Source: Candidatus Gemmiger stercoripullorum (lineage in GTDB: Bacteria; Bacillota; Clostridia; Oscillospirales; Ruminococcaceae). From it: a stretch of DNA of 59,146 nt. The DNA lies in contig DWXD01000024.1 in the NCBI GenBank assembly GCA_019119365.1, forward strand, positions 1 to 59,146, in the 5' to 3' direction. The position numbers and the translations under genes are program-made. Positions 17,097 through 25,918 of this stretch are shown here, piece after piece (within the stretch, counting starts at the first letter, position 1; the number at the start of each line of letters is the position of its first letter). A model generated the notes under the pieces. The model was not told the DNA's origin. It saw only the letters and a program-made list of their open reading frames with translations, and did not search any database.

Positions 17097-18803
17097 ATGA
17101 AAAAGAAGAGAATCGCAGCAGCTTTGCTGGCGGCAGCCCTGGCAGCGACCACGCTGGTCGGCTGCGGTGGCGGCGGCGATGCCGCGGGCGGCACCGGCGA
17201 GACCGCGGAAGGCGGCAGCGCGGCGGCGGCCGGCAGCGGCGAGATCAAGGAATTTGACGCCTTCTTCGCCGTTCCCGGCTCTGAGATCAACGACGACAAC
17301 GAGATCCAGCAGCTGATTGCCGAAAAGACCGGCGCCAAGGTCAAGGAGACCTGGCTGACCGGCCAGACCGCGGCGGAGGCTGTCGGCACCATGATCGCCG
17401 GCGGCGAATATCCCGACTTCATCGACGGCGGCGACGGCACCATGCAGTTGTACGAAGCCGGCGCGCTGATCCCGCTCGACGAATATTTTGACGATTATCC
17501 CAACATCAAGAACTACCTGACCGAGACCCAGTGGGAAAAACTGCGTCAGGATGACGGCCATATCTACTGGATCAACCAGTTCAGCTCCCGCAACGGCAAG
17601 GATATGACCACCACCCACAACGACGAAGCGTTCTGGATTCAGGTCCGCGTTCTGGAATGGGCGGGCTACCCCGAGATCCGCACGATGGACCAGTACTTCG
17701 ACCTGCTCGAGAGCTACATCGCCGAGAACCCGACGATGGAGGACGGCACCGAGAACATCGCCTACACCATCCTGTGCGAAGACTGGCGTTACTTCTGCCT
17801 GGAGAACGCGCCCCAGTTCCTGGACGGCTACCCGAACGACGGTTCGGTCATCGTCAAGGACGGCACCACCATCGTTGACTACAACACCACCCCGACCGCC
17901 AAGGCATACTTCGGCAAGCTGAACGAAGAATTCCACAAGGGCATCGTCGACCCCGAATCCTTCACCCAGACCTATGACGAATACATCGCCAAGCTGTCCA
18001 CCGGCCGCGTGCTGGGCATGATCGACCAGTGGTGGAACTTCGCGTACTCCGTCAACGACTCCCTCAAGATGCAGGGCCTCGAGGAGCAGGGCTGCAACTA
18101 TGTGCCGCTGCCCATCACCATCTCCGAGGATGTCAAGAACCAGTGGCACACCACCGGCCTGAGCGGCGACAACATCAACGAAGCCAGCGGCATCGCCATC
18201 ACCACCAGCTGCGAAGACATCGAAGGCGCGCTGAGCTTCATCAACGGCCTGCTCGACCAGGAAGTTCTCGACCTGCGCAACTGGGGCGTTGAAGGCGTTG
18301 ACTACAACGTTGACGAAAACGGCGTCTACTACCGCACCGACGAGCAGCGCGCTCAGGTTGCCGACACCGCTTACAAGGCGTCCCACCTGTGCAACTACTC
18401 CTACTTCCCGAACTACGGCGGCGAGAGCTTTGACGGCATCAACGCGATGAAGCCCGAAGAGCAGCCGCAGGAATTCCTCGACAGCCTGCCGGATAAGGTC
18501 GCTGCCTGCCTCGAAGCCTATGGCTGCAGCAACTACGTCGATATGATCGGCAACAACGAGATCCCCGGCATCTGGTACCCGATGTACTCCTACTCCAACA
18601 ACATGACCACCGCCACCCCGGGCGGCATGGCCTGGACCAAGATGGGTGAGATCAAGCACCAGTGGCTGCCGCAGATCGTCATGGCCGAAGACTATGACGC
18701 TGCCTGGGACGAGTACATGGTCGCTTACTCCGAGTGCAAGCCCGAAGACTTCCTGTCCGAAATGCAGGAAGAGCTCGACCGCCGTCTCGCTCTGGCTGAA
18801 TAA
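17097..18803 (+). CDS. Extracellular solute-binding lipoprotein (LplA-like, carbohydrate ABC importer)
   Basis: 568 residues. A lipoprotein signal (KKKR, hydrophobic stretch, LVGC with lipidated Cys23) is followed by a Gly/Ala/Glu-rich linker (24-55) and a two-lobed family-1 binding protein of about 510 residues, long as in LplA types. Its C-terminal tail is the same type as the tail stranded in the fusion at 3377-4054. ATG 17097 has AAAGGAGG upstream. It precedes two permeases, giving binding protein-permease-permease order. No ATPase gene is nearby; a shared MsmK-type ATPase elsewhere is expected. The ligand is probably a plant oligosaccharide, from GH39 and the downstream glycosidase. Confidence 0.93.
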   Translation: MKKKRIAAALLAAALAATTLVGCGGGGDAAGGTGETAEGGSAAAAGSGEIKEFDAFFAVPGSEINDDNEIQQLIAEKTGAKVKETWLTGQTAAEAVGTMIAGGEYPDFIDGGDGTMQLYEAGALIPLDEYFDDYPNIKNYLTETQWEKLRQDDGHIYWINQFSSRNGKDMTTTHNDEAFWIQVRVLEWAGYPEIRTMDQYFDLLESYIAENPTMEDGTENIAYTILCEDWRYFCLENAPQFLDGYPNDGSVIVKDGTTIVDYNTTPTAKAYFGKLNEEFHKGIVDPESFTQTYDEYIAKLSTGRVLGMIDQWWNFAYSVNDSLKMQGLEEQGCNYVPLPITISEDVKNQWHTTGLSGDNINEASGIAITTSCEDIEGALSFINGLLDQEVLDLRNWGVEGVDYNVDENGVYYRTDEQRAQVADTAYKASHLCNYSYFPNYGGESFDGINAMKPEEQPQEFLDSLPDKVAACLEAYGCSNYVDMIGNNEIPGIWYPMYSYSNNMTTATPGGMAWTKMGEIKHQWLPQIVMAEDYDAAWDEYMVAYSECKPEDFLSEMQEELDRRLALAE

Positions 18804-18839
18804 GCAAAAACCACACAGGGGATAAACCTGTAGAAATTC

Positions 18840-18872
18840 GCCGGGGCGGCCCCCCGCCCCGGCTCCGTTTTA
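18840..18872 (+). terminator. Attenuating hairpin after the binding-protein gene
   Basis: GCCGGGGCGG pairs with CCGCCCCGGC around CCCC, then CTCCGTTTT. A second hairpin (CAGCCGC...GCGGCTG, about 18888-18912) follows before the permease. Such leaky terminators let the binding protein be made in excess of the permeases. Confidence 0.7.
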
Positions 18873-18943
18873 AAACCTGCGATCGGGCAGCCGCGGAACA
18901 CGCTGCGGCTGCCTGATTCTTATAAGTGTAACGGGAGGTACAT

Positions 18944-19894
18944 ATGGCTGTTCAAGTAAAAGATGCCGGCTCCCGGCAACTGGAAAAAAAGCGCTTCTGG
19001 AAAGAAGTCGGCCGCCAGAAGGTCCTGCTGATCTGGGCCGCCGTGTTTGTGGTCTACGGCTTCGTCTTCTGCTACCTGCCGCTGGCCGGCTGGCTTATGG
19101 CTTTCCAGAACTATAAGCCGAAGGACGGTCTGTTCGGCTCCCAGTTCGTCGGCCTGGCCAAGTTCCAGCAGCTGTTCTCGGACGACACCTTCCTCGGCGT
19201 CATCCGCAACACGCTGGCCATGGGCGTGCTCAACCTGGTCACGACCTTCGTCATGGCCATCCTGTTCGCCATCCTGCTCAACGAAGTGCGCACGGTCTGG
19301 TGGAAAAAGACCATCCAGACCATCTCCTACCTGCCGCACTTCCTGTCCTGGATCATCGTTACCGGCATCCTGCATGACGCGCTGTCCTCCACGGGCATCG
19401 TCAACGAGCTGCTGGTCAACCTCGGTATTTTCGAGACCGAGCTCAACTTCTTCGCATATCCCAAGTACTTCTGGGGCATCGTCGCCTTCGCCAACGTCTG
19501 GAAGGAGACCGGCTGGAACGCCATCATCTATCTGGCCGCCATCACCTCTATCGACCCGTCTCTGTACGAGGCGGCTTCCATCGACGGCGCGGGCCGCTTT
19601 GCCAAGATCTGGAACATCACGCTGCCCGGCATCCGCTCCACCATCATGATCCTGCTGCTCATGAACGTCGGCAACGTGCTCAACGCCGGCTTCGAAGTGC
19701 AGTACCTGCTCGGCAACGGCCTGGTGCAGAACGTGTCCCAGACCATCGACATCTACGTCCTCAAGTGGGGCATCAGCCAGGGCGACTACGCCATCGGTAC
19801 CGCAGCCGGTATATTCAAGAGCGTGGTCAGTATCGTGCTGATCGTTGCAGCCAACATGTTCGCCAAGCGCACCGGCGACGACAGCCTGTTCTAA
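18944..19894 (+). CDS. ABC sugar importer permease, LplB type
   Basis: 316 residues with six predicted membrane helices. The EAA loop (EAASIDGAGRFAKIWNITLP, about 205-224) is intact, which marks it as a working permease and contrasts with the truncated copy at 3377. CGGGAGG precedes the ATG. It forms the heterodimeric channel with the next gene and takes substrate from the lipoprotein at 17097. Confidence 0.94.
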   Translation: MAVQVKDAGSRQLEKKRFWKEVGRQKVLLIWAAVFVVYGFVFCYLPLAGWLMAFQNYKPKDGLFGSQFVGLAKFQQLFSDDTFLGVIRNTLAMGVLNLVTTFVMAILFAILLNEVRTVWWKKTIQTISYLPHFLSWIIVTGILHDALSSTGIVNELLVNLGIFETELNFFAYPKYFWGIVAFANVWKETGWNAIIYLAAITSIDPSLYEAASIDGAGRFAKIWNITLPGIRSTIMILLLMNVGNVLNAGFEVQYLLGNGLVQNVSQTIDIYVLKWGISQGDYAIGTAAGIFKSVVSIVLIVAANMFAKRTGDDSLF

Positions 19895-19913
19895 GGAAGG
19901 AGGTCCGAACATT

Positions 19914-20837
19914 ATGGCAAAAGAAAAAGAGCTCAAAGCAAAACCCATCCATTACCGGGCCACTGTTTCCAACACGCTGTTTGTCGCGCTCAACACTTTG
20001 TTCATGGTCCTGTTCGTGATCATCACACTGTACCCGGTGCTCAACACGCTGGCGATCTCCTTCAACGACGGCACCGACGCGCTGCGCGGCGGCATCTACC
20101 TGCTGCCCCGCAAATGGTCGACCCAAAACTATGTGACCGTTCTGCAGAAGGATAACCTGATCACCGGCGCCTACATCTCGGTTTTGCGCACCGTCATCGG
20201 CACGCTGACCGCCCTGGCGGCCAACGCACTGCTGGCCTTCATCGTCAGCCGCAAGCGCTTCCTGTTCCGCCGCCAGCTCTCGCTGTTCTGGGTCATCACG
20301 ATGTACGTCAACGGCGGCATGATCCCGATCTTCCTGCTCTACAAGAACCTCGGGCTCACCAACAGCTTCTGGGTCTACATCATCCCCGGCATGGTCAGCG
20401 CCTTCAACATGCTGGTGCTGCGCACCTACATGGAAGGCATCCCCGAAAGCCTGGAAGAATCCGCCCAGCTGGACGGCGCGGGCTACATGACCATCTTTGT
20501 CAAGATCATCTCCCCGCTGTGCCTGCCGGTTTACGCCACGGTCGCCCTGTTCGCGGCGGTCGGGCAGTGGAACTCCTGGTTCGACGCCATGCTGTACAAC
20601 CGCATGAGCGAAGAATATACCACCCTGCAGTATGAGCTGATGAAGCTGTTGTCCTCGGTCACGAACCAGGGCGCCAGCGCCGAAGCGATGAAGACCGCCA
20701 CCGCTGCGGGCGCGGTCACGCCGGAAACGGTGCGCGCGGCGGCGACCATCGTCACCATCCTGCCCATCGTCTGCCTGTACCCGTTCCTGCAGCGCTACTT
20801 CGTCACCGGCCTGACCATCGGCGGCGTCAAGGAGTAA
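19914..20837 (+). CDS. ABC sugar importer permease, YtcP/LplC type
   Basis: 307 residues, six membrane helices, and the EAA-type loop EESAQLDGAGYMTIFVKII. It begins 19 bp after the previous stop with GGAAGGAGG upstream; the longer open frame overlaps that gene and is not used. It ends with the family C-terminus GLTIGGVKE. It is the second half of the membrane channel. Confidence 0.94.
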   Translation: MAKEKELKAKPIHYRATVSNTLFVALNTLFMVLFVIITLYPVLNTLAISFNDGTDALRGGIYLLPRKWSTQNYVTVLQKDNLITGAYISVLRTVIGTLTALAANALLAFIVSRKRFLFRRQLSLFWVITMYVNGGMIPIFLLYKNLGLTNSFWVYIIPGMVSAFNMLVLRTYMEGIPESLEESAQLDGAGYMTIFVKIISPLCLPVYATVALFAAVGQWNSWFDAMLYNRMSEEYTTLQYELMKLLSSVTNQGASAEAMKTATAAGAVTPETVRAAATIVTILPIVCLYPFLQRYFVTGLTIGGVKE

Positions 20838-20892
20838 GCAGGCGGCAACCAAACCATTCCCGTAGCTATAGCTCTCATAGCATATCTCCATT

Positions 20893-20976
20893 GGCTAAAA
20901 AGCAGCGTATGCACGAAAAGCCCCCGCGCAGTCCAGACCTGCGCGCCGGGCGGCGCAGCAGCGCTGCTTTTTAGCC
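20893..20976 (+). terminator. Long branched hairpin after the permease genes
   Basis: GGCTAAAAAGCAGCG (20893-20907) is the exact reverse complement of CGCTGCTTTTTAGCC (20962-20976). The enclosed 54 bp contain a smaller hairpin. Five T follow shortly after. It could be a terminator or a regulatory leader ahead of the next gene. Confidence 0.55.
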
Positions 20977-21082
20977 GTTTTTCTATACTTTGCCCCGTTG
21001 CCTTTCCCGCCATGAACCGGTACAATGCAAAAAAAGGCCCGCCCGGCGGGCCAAACGCCACAGGAAAGAAGGTCATACCCCG

Positions 21083-22018
21083 ATGAAACGCAGCGAAATT
21101 TTGCAGCGCCTGGGCTACACCGTGCCCGCGGGCGCGGTCCGGCGCGTGATCGTCGACACCGACGCCAAAAACGAAGCCGACGACCAGTACGCGATTTTGC
21201 ACCACCTGCTCACGCCGATGTTCGATGTGCGCGGCATCATCGCCACCCATTTTGAAAGCAAGGCGCAGACCCCCGGCGAAACGATGGAGATGAGCTACCG
21301 CGAAGCGCAAAAGCTGCTGGCGCTCGCCCAGATCGACGACGTGCCGCTGCTGCGCGGCTGCCCGCTGCCGCTGGCTTCGCCCGCCGACGCCCCCGACAGC
21401 GAGGGCGTGCGCTTTCTCATTGAGGAAGCGCGCAAACCGGACGACCGCCCGCTCTACATCGCCGTGCAGGGCGCCATGACCAACGTGGCCGCGGCGCTCA
21501 ACCGCGCGCCGGATATTGCGGATAAGATCGTCGTTTTGTGGAACGGCGGCGGCCCTTACCCCGAAGGCAGCGAAGGCGAGTTCAACCTGCTGCAGGACGC
21601 CGACGCCTGCCGCGCGCTGCTGGCCAGCCGCGCCGAAGTCTGGCAGATCCCCCAGAACGTCTACGGCATGCTGGAAGTCTCGCTCGCCGAGCTGGCCGCC
21701 CGCGTGCGCCCCTGCGGCGCGCTGGGCGAATATCTGTTCGCCCAGCTGCGGGAGGAGTACGACCGCGAATTCTACCCCGGTATCACCTTCCGCTCCGGCG
21801 AAAACTGGACCCTGGGCGACAACACGACCATCGCCGTGCTGCTCAGCACCGGGGCGCGCTGGCACATGCAGCGCGCGCCGCGCATCCTGCCCGACCGCCG
21901 CTATGCCGAAGACCCCGCCGGCCGCCCGATCCGCGTTTACGACTGGCTCAGCGCGCGCCTGACGCTGGAGGACCTGTTTGCCAAACTGAACCTTGCTTAC
22001 GGGGAGCAAGACGCATGA
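21083..22018 (+). CDS. Nucleoside-hydrolase-like protein
   Basis: 311 residues of the inosine-uridine nucleoside hydrolase fold. The N-terminal Asp cluster that binds calcium reads DTDAKNEADDQ rather than the canonical DTDPGxDD, and a downstream ...WTLGDNTT carries the late Asp. The altered cluster is typical of family members found in sugar-utilisation operons, whose real substrate is uncertain. ATG 21083 follows GGAAAGAAGG. Its stop overlaps the next start (ATGA), which shows translational coupling with the glycosidase. Confidence 0.85.
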   Translation: MKRSEILQRLGYTVPAGAVRRVIVDTDAKNEADDQYAILHHLLTPMFDVRGIIATHFESKAQTPGETMEMSYREAQKLLALAQIDDVPLLRGCPLPLASPADAPDSEGVRFLIEEARKPDDRPLYIAVQGAMTNVAAALNRAPDIADKIVVLWNGGGPYPEGSEGEFNLLQDADACRALLASRAEVWQIPQNVYGMLEVSLAELAARVRPCGALGEYLFAQLREEYDREFYPGITFRSGENWTLGDNTTIAVLLSTGARWHMQRAPRILPDRRYAEDPAGRPIRVYDWLSARLTLEDLFAKLNLAYGEQDA

Positions 22019-23724
22019 ATTTTGACATCACACAGGTGCCGTTCAGCTGCCGCGGCAGCTATCTGGCGCTGTCGCAGAACGAAGGCGAATTCGGCGGCCG
22101 CACGGCGGAACCCGGGCTCTACCTGCGCACGGTGCGCGGCGCGGCCAAAGACCCGTTCCTGGCCCGGCTGACGCCGCTGTGCGGCGGCCGGCCCGCCGCC
22201 TTTGCGCCGCAGGCGGACCCGGCCTGCCTGCACCTGGCCGCCGATGGGGCGGACATCGACATCGCCTTTGCCGACGCCGCCACGCTCCTGCTGCGCGGCC
22301 GCGGGGCCGCGGCGGGGCTCTGCCTCGACTTCCTCAGCGCGGGCCGCCCCTACACGATGCTCGAACCCCTGCCCGCGGCGGAAGGGGTGTACTATGCCAG
22401 CTGCTATGTCAGCCGCACCCGCCTTGTGCTGCGCGCGCAGCGCGGCCGGGTGTGCATCGACCAGGCCTGGAACGTCAGCAGCGCGGACCACGCCCGCCTG
22501 ACCGTCGAGGCGGACGGCGGGGAGTTCCTGCTCGCGGTCGGGGAGATCCGCGGCGACGGGGCCGGGCGCGGCCCCTGGGACTTTGACGCCGCCCGCGCCC
22601 GCATGCAGCGCTCGTTCGAGGATTTCTGCCGCGCCATGCCGCAGGTCCCCGCGCCGTTGGCCGCGCCCGCCCGCCTGGCCGCCTATGTCAACTGGAGCAG
22701 CCTGGTGGACGCGAGCGGCTTCCTCAAGCGGGAGACGATGTACATGTCCAAAAACTGGATGTGCAACGTCTACAGCTGGGACCACTGCTTCAACGCCATC
22801 GCGCTTGCGCAGCGGGACCCGGCCCTCGCCTGGGACCAGTTCATGGTGCTGTTCGACCACCAGAGCGCCGCGGGCCGCCTGCTGGACAGCGTCAACGATT
22901 CCGAAGTGGTGGACAATTTCTGCAAGCCGCCCATCCACGGCTGGGCGCTGCACAAGATGCGCGAGCGCATGACCCTGACCCGCCCCATGCAGGCCGAAGC
23001 CTATGACAAGCTGGCCCGCTGGACGCTGTGGTGGCTCAACTGCCGCGACCGGGACGGCGACGGTCTGTGCGAATACACGCACGGCAACGACTCCGGCTGG
23101 GACAATGCGACCGCCTTCGCGCCCGCGCCGCCGGTCACGCTGCCCGACCTGGCCGCCTTCCTGGTGGTGCAGATGGACGAGCTGGCCGACTTTGCCGGCG
23201 GCCTCGGCCGCTGCGCCGCCGCGGACTTCTGGCGGCAGCGCGCGCAGCAGATGCTGGAGGCGATGCTGGCCAAGCTGTTCGATGTCGGCGGGCGGCCCTT
23301 CGGCCTGCAGGCGGCCACCGGCGCGCGCATCGACTGCCAGAGCCTGATTCTCTGCCTGCCCATCGTGCTGGCGGACCGCCTGCCGGACCCCGCGCGCCGC
23401 ACGCTGATCCAAATGCTGGAAGGCGAGACCTTCCGCACGGCCCACGGCTTTGCGACCGAAGCCCCGGAAAGCCCGCTGTATGAAGACGACGGCTACTGGC
23501 GCGGCCCCATCTGGGCCCCCGCGACGATGCTGCTGCTCGACGGCCTCTGGCGCTGCGGCGAGCGCGATTTTGTGCGCGACATGGCGCGCCGTTTCGCGCA
23601 GCTGGTCGCGCAGAGCGGCTGCGCCGAAAACTTCGACGCCCGCACCGGCGCCGGCCTGCGCGACCGCGCCTACACCTGGACCGCCAGCGCCATGCTGACC
23701 ATGGCGGAAGAATACCTGCGCTGA
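22015..23724 (+). CDS. Glycoside hydrolase with (alpha/alpha)6 barrel (GH37/GH63-like)
   Basis: 569 residues, no signal peptide. An N-terminal beta-rich domain (1-200) is followed by a six-hairpin toroid with the trehalase/amylo-alpha-1,6-glucosidase motifs YSWDHCFNAIAL, RDGDGLCEYTHGNDSGWDN and YWRGPIWAP. The Asp and Glu in those segments are candidate catalytic residues. It probably cleaves an alpha-linked glycoside brought in by the transporter just upstream. Family assignment is by motif only, and the exact GH number is uncertain. Confidence 0.82.
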   Translation: MNFDITQVPFSCRGSYLALSQNEGEFGGRTAEPGLYLRTVRGAAKDPFLARLTPLCGGRPAAFAPQADPACLHLAADGADIDIAFADAATLLLRGRGAAAGLCLDFLSAGRPYTMLEPLPAAEGVYYASCYVSRTRLVLRAQRGRVCIDQAWNVSSADHARLTVEADGGEFLLAVGEIRGDGAGRGPWDFDAARARMQRSFEDFCRAMPQVPAPLAAPARLAAYVNWSSLVDASGFLKRETMYMSKNWMCNVYSWDHCFNAIALAQRDPALAWDQFMVLFDHQSAAGRLLDSVNDSEVVDNFCKPPIHGWALHKMRERMTLTRPMQAEAYDKLARWTLWWLNCRDRDGDGLCEYTHGNDSGWDNATAFAPAPPVTLPDLAAFLVVQMDELADFAGGLGRCAAADFWRQRAQQMLEAMLAKLFDVGGRPFGLQAATGARIDCQSLILCLPIVLADRLPDPARRTLIQMLEGETFRTAHGFATEAPESPLYEDDGYWRGPIWAPATMLLLDGLWRCGERDFVRDMARRFAQLVAQSGCAENFDARTGAGLRDRAYTWTASAMLTMAEEYLR

Positions 23725-23740
23725 GCAGGCATAAAAAAGG

Positions 23741-23785
23741 GAGCCCCCGCACCGCTGCACAGGCAGAGGCGCGGGGGCTTTTGGT
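23741..23785 (+). terminator. Terminator of the transporter/glycosidase operon
   Basis: AGCCCCCGC...GCGGGGGCT stem with a structured 20-nt loop followed by TTT. It also faces the minus-strand gene ending at 23821. Confidence 0.7.
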
Positions 23786-23820
23786 CTGTCTTTTGGTTTG
23801 TAAAGAAGGCGCGAAGAACG

Positions 23821-24567
23821 TCAGCCGCTGCCGCGGGCGGTGAGGGTGGACCAGAGGGCGAGGGTGTCGGGGTCGGTGTAGTCGAAGTCGTAGAGGTAGG
23901 AGAGCAGCACGCTGCAGCGGCCGTCGGCGGCCAGCGTGAGGGTCAGGCGGAACTCGGTGCAATCGCCCACGGGCCACAGGCCGATCCACTGGCCGGGCAT
24001 CCCGTGCTCGGCGGCATGGCGGATGGCGCTGAAGTTGCGCCTGCTTTTCAGCGTGCCGCCCGTGAGCCCGGGCGCCTGGCGGCCGTAGCAGGCGTGGGCT
24101 TCGTCCAGCAGGGCCCCGGCCAGCGCGAGCATCTCCTCCGCGTCGGCGCAGGCGTGCTCATACTGGCAGCCGGAATAGTAGGCGCGGGGGCCTTCGCCCG
24201 CGCGCGGGTCAAGGTAGTCAAACACCAGGTAGCGGCTGTATTCTTCGCCGCCCAGCGCCTGCGCGGGCGGCGCGCAGAAATACCCGGTGTAGCCGTCCGG
24301 GTGCGGGGCCAGGTCTTCTTCGGCAAGCCCCAGCGCGGCCAGCGCGCCGGGCTTCGGCAGGCCGTACAGCGCCTCGTTGGCGGCGATGGCGCCGGCGTTC
24401 AGCAGCGCCGCCGGTTCCGGCGCGGGCTCCGGCGTGGGCTGCGCCGGGGTGTGCCGCGGCAGCGCCTGCGCCAGCACCAGGCACAGCAGCAGCGCGAGCG
24501 CCAAGCACAGCGGCAGCGTCAGGCGGCTGGCCAGCGGGGTGGGCTCCACATACTCACGGGTCGTCAT
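23821..24567 (-). CDS. Membrane-anchored exported protein, paralogue of 24971-25681
   Basis: 248 residues. A cytoplasmic start is followed by one strong hydrophobic helix (about 14-37), a Pro/Thr/Glu-rich linker (APEPTPEP type), and an extracellular domain (about 55-248). That domain shares EALYGLPKPGALAALGL... and a DFDYTDPDTLALW tail with the lipoprotein at 24971. No lipobox Cys is seen, so it is anchored by the uncleaved helix. ATG 24567 has GGAGGCGC upstream and overlaps the LysR fragment by 14 bp. Its function is unknown. Confidence 0.75.
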   Translation of the reverse strand: MTTREYVEPTPLASRLTLPLCLALALLLCLVLAQALPRHTPAQPTPEPAPEPAALLNAGAIAANEALYGLPKPGALAALGLAEEDLAPHPDGYTGYFCAPPAQALGGEEYSRYLVFDYLDPRAGEGPRAYYSGCQYEHACADAEEMLALAGALLDEAHACYGRQAPGLTGGTLKSRRNFSAIRHAAEHGMPGQWIGLWPVGDCTEFRLTLTLAADGRCSVLLSYLYDFDYTDPDTLALWSTLTARGSG

Positions 24568-24820
24568 GGTTGAGCGCCTCCTTTTCGGGCAGGGGCGGGG
24601 CAAACGGGCAGGCGAGGAATTCTTTCAGCAGCGGCCGGTCCCGCAGGGTCTTGTAATACGCGCCGAAGGACAACGCCTGCACCCCGGCCAGCGGCACGCG
24701 CGCCAGCCCCGGCAGCGCCGCGCCCGGCAGCAGCGGCAGAACGGCCGTGCCGTACCCGGCCGCCGCCAGCGCGGTCAGCGCTTCGGTCGAATCACAGATA
24801 TGCAGCGCGTCGGGGGCGTG
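24554..24820 (-). pseudogene. LysR-type regulator, 3' fragment only
   Basis: About 85 residues match the end of a LysR effector domain: ICDSTEALTALAAAGYGTAVLP, then ...LSFGAYYKTLRDRPLLKEFLA. The helix-turn-helix and most of the effector domain are missing, because homology stops near 24820, where an unrelated gene tail begins on the other strand. It ends just inside the following gene, so it was once its operon partner. Confidence 0.75.
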
Positions 24821-24894
24821 GCACCCACGCCCAGCTGCTCGAAAAGAAAGGCCGCTACTATCAGCTGTACACCGGCCACGCCATCGGCGCATAA
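24820..24894 (+). pseudogene. ABC exporter ATP-binding subunit, 3' fragment only
   Basis: Reading the plus strand from 24820 gives GTHAQLLEKKGRYYQLYTGH, then AIGA and a stop at 24894. This is the canonical end of an MsbA/LmrA-type exporter ATPase (the ExGTHxELL motif after the D-loop region). Only about 25 codons remain. It abuts the truncated LysR gene head to tail, so one deletion removed the 5' parts of both. Confidence 0.72.
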
Positions 24895-24910
24895 GCGCAA
24901 GTAAAAACCA

Positions 24911-24946
24911 GACGGCCCGCGCAGGGGAACCCCCGGCGGGCCGCTT
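24911..24946. terminator. Terminator shared by the exporter remnant and lipoprotein
   Basis: CGGCCCGC...GCGGGCCG stem with a GGGGAACCCCC inner pairing. It sits between the exporter fragment and the stop of the convergent lipoprotein gene. Confidence 0.6.
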
Positions 24947-24970
24947 TGGCTGTTTGCCGCCTGCGGGTCC

Positions 24971-25681
24971 TTACTCTGCGGCCGCCGCGTCGACAAGTTC
25001 CTGCCAGCGCTCGAGCGTGGCGGGGTCGTTGCGGTCGGCGTTGAAGGTGTACAGCAGCTGCACGGATGCCGTGCCGTCGCCAAGGCCGTCCAGGTGCAGC
25101 TCGAACCGCGTCCATTCGCCTGCAAGCCAGGTGTCGAACAGCCGGGCCGCGCCGCCTTCGCGCACGCCGTCCAGCGCGCCTTCATAGGTCAGGCTGTAGC
25201 TGGCGCCGGGGTAGGTCGTCGGCTCGCCGTACAGTTCGGTCGCCTCCGGCATCAGCTGCTCGGCCAGCGCGGCGGCCTGGGCGGCTTCGCCCTGCCACCG
25301 GTACTGCCAGGCATAGAAGATGTTGGCCGTGAAGTCGAACTGCAGGTTGGCGGCCCACTCAACGCCGCCGCGCGTGACCGGCGCGTTGAGGTCGTAGGCG
25401 GACAACGCCTCGTTGTAGGTCACGTCCGCTTCGCTCAGGCCGAACGCCGCCAGCGTCTCGGCCAGCGGCTTGCCGTATACGGCCTCGCGCCCGGCCACCG
25501 TCTCGGTGTTCAGCAGCGTCGTTTCGGCGGCGGGGGTCTCGGCGGAGGAGGCGCTGCTTTCGCCGCCGTCCGGGGCGCTGGGGGCAGCGGCGCTGTCCCG
25601 GCAGCCGCCCAGCGTCAGAGCGGCCAGGGCGGCGCACAGCAGCAGGGCCAATGTGCGGATACCGTTGCGTGTCTTTTTCAT
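24971..25681 (-). CDS. Putative lipoprotein, paralogue of 23821-24567
   Basis: 236 residues. Signal peptide with lipobox LGGC (Cys27), then a Ser/Ala/Glu linker and a domain containing EAVYGKPLAETLAAFGLSEA. It ends in FNADRNDPATLERWQELV, which aligns with the neighbour's tail. ATG 25681 follows AGGAGG. It is exposed on the outer membrane-facing surface of the cell. No function is recognised; the two copies look like an old tandem duplication now separated by a deletion scar. Confidence 0.8.
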   Translation of the reverse strand: MKKTRNGIRTLALLLCAALAALTLGGCRDSAAAPSAPDGGESSASSAETPAAETTLLNTETVAGREAVYGKPLAETLAAFGLSEADVTYNEALSAYDLNAPVTRGGVEWAANLQFDFTANIFYAWQYRWQGEAAQAAALAEQLMPEATELYGEPTTYPGASYSLTYEGALDGVREGGAARLFDTWLAGEWTRFELHLDGLGDGTASVQLLYTFNADRNDPATLERWQELVDAAAAE

Positions 25682-25764
25682 CGTGCATACCTCCTGTACC
25701 AGTGTGCGCTGCGCCGCCGGGGCCGGCCGTGGGAAAAAAGCAAAACGGGCGGCGCCTTTTGTAC

Positions 25765-25773
25765 AGTATAGCA
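25765..25773 (-). promoter_or_regulatory. Extended -10 of the lipoprotein gene
   Basis: TGCTATACT on the minus strand fits an extended -10. The -35 region is poor. It lies about 85 nt upstream of ATG 25681. Confidence 0.55.
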
Positions 25774-25840
25774 TGCGCGCCCTTGGCCCGGAAAGAGAAA
25801 ACGGCGTTTCTTAGTCGAATCTTAGCCGCGCGGCCGCCCC

Positions 25841-25869
25841 TTGCGTTCCGGCGGGCAAGCTCTTATAAT
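25841..25869 (+). promoter_or_regulatory. Promoter of the aldo/keto reductase
   Basis: TTGCGT (25841-25846) and TATAAT (25864-25869) with 17-bp spacing, 50 nt upstream of ATG 25919. Confidence 0.8.
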
Positions 25870-25918
25870 GGAAGGCAGCGAAAGCACCACAGCCCGCACA
25901 GGGCCGAAGGAGGCAAAG

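Noticed and set aside
21538-22014. Longer glycosidase starting inside the nucleoside-hydrolase-like gene
   Set aside because: The in-frame upstream part is an Arg-rich shadow of the other gene, and the ATGA overlap at 22015 gives a natural start.
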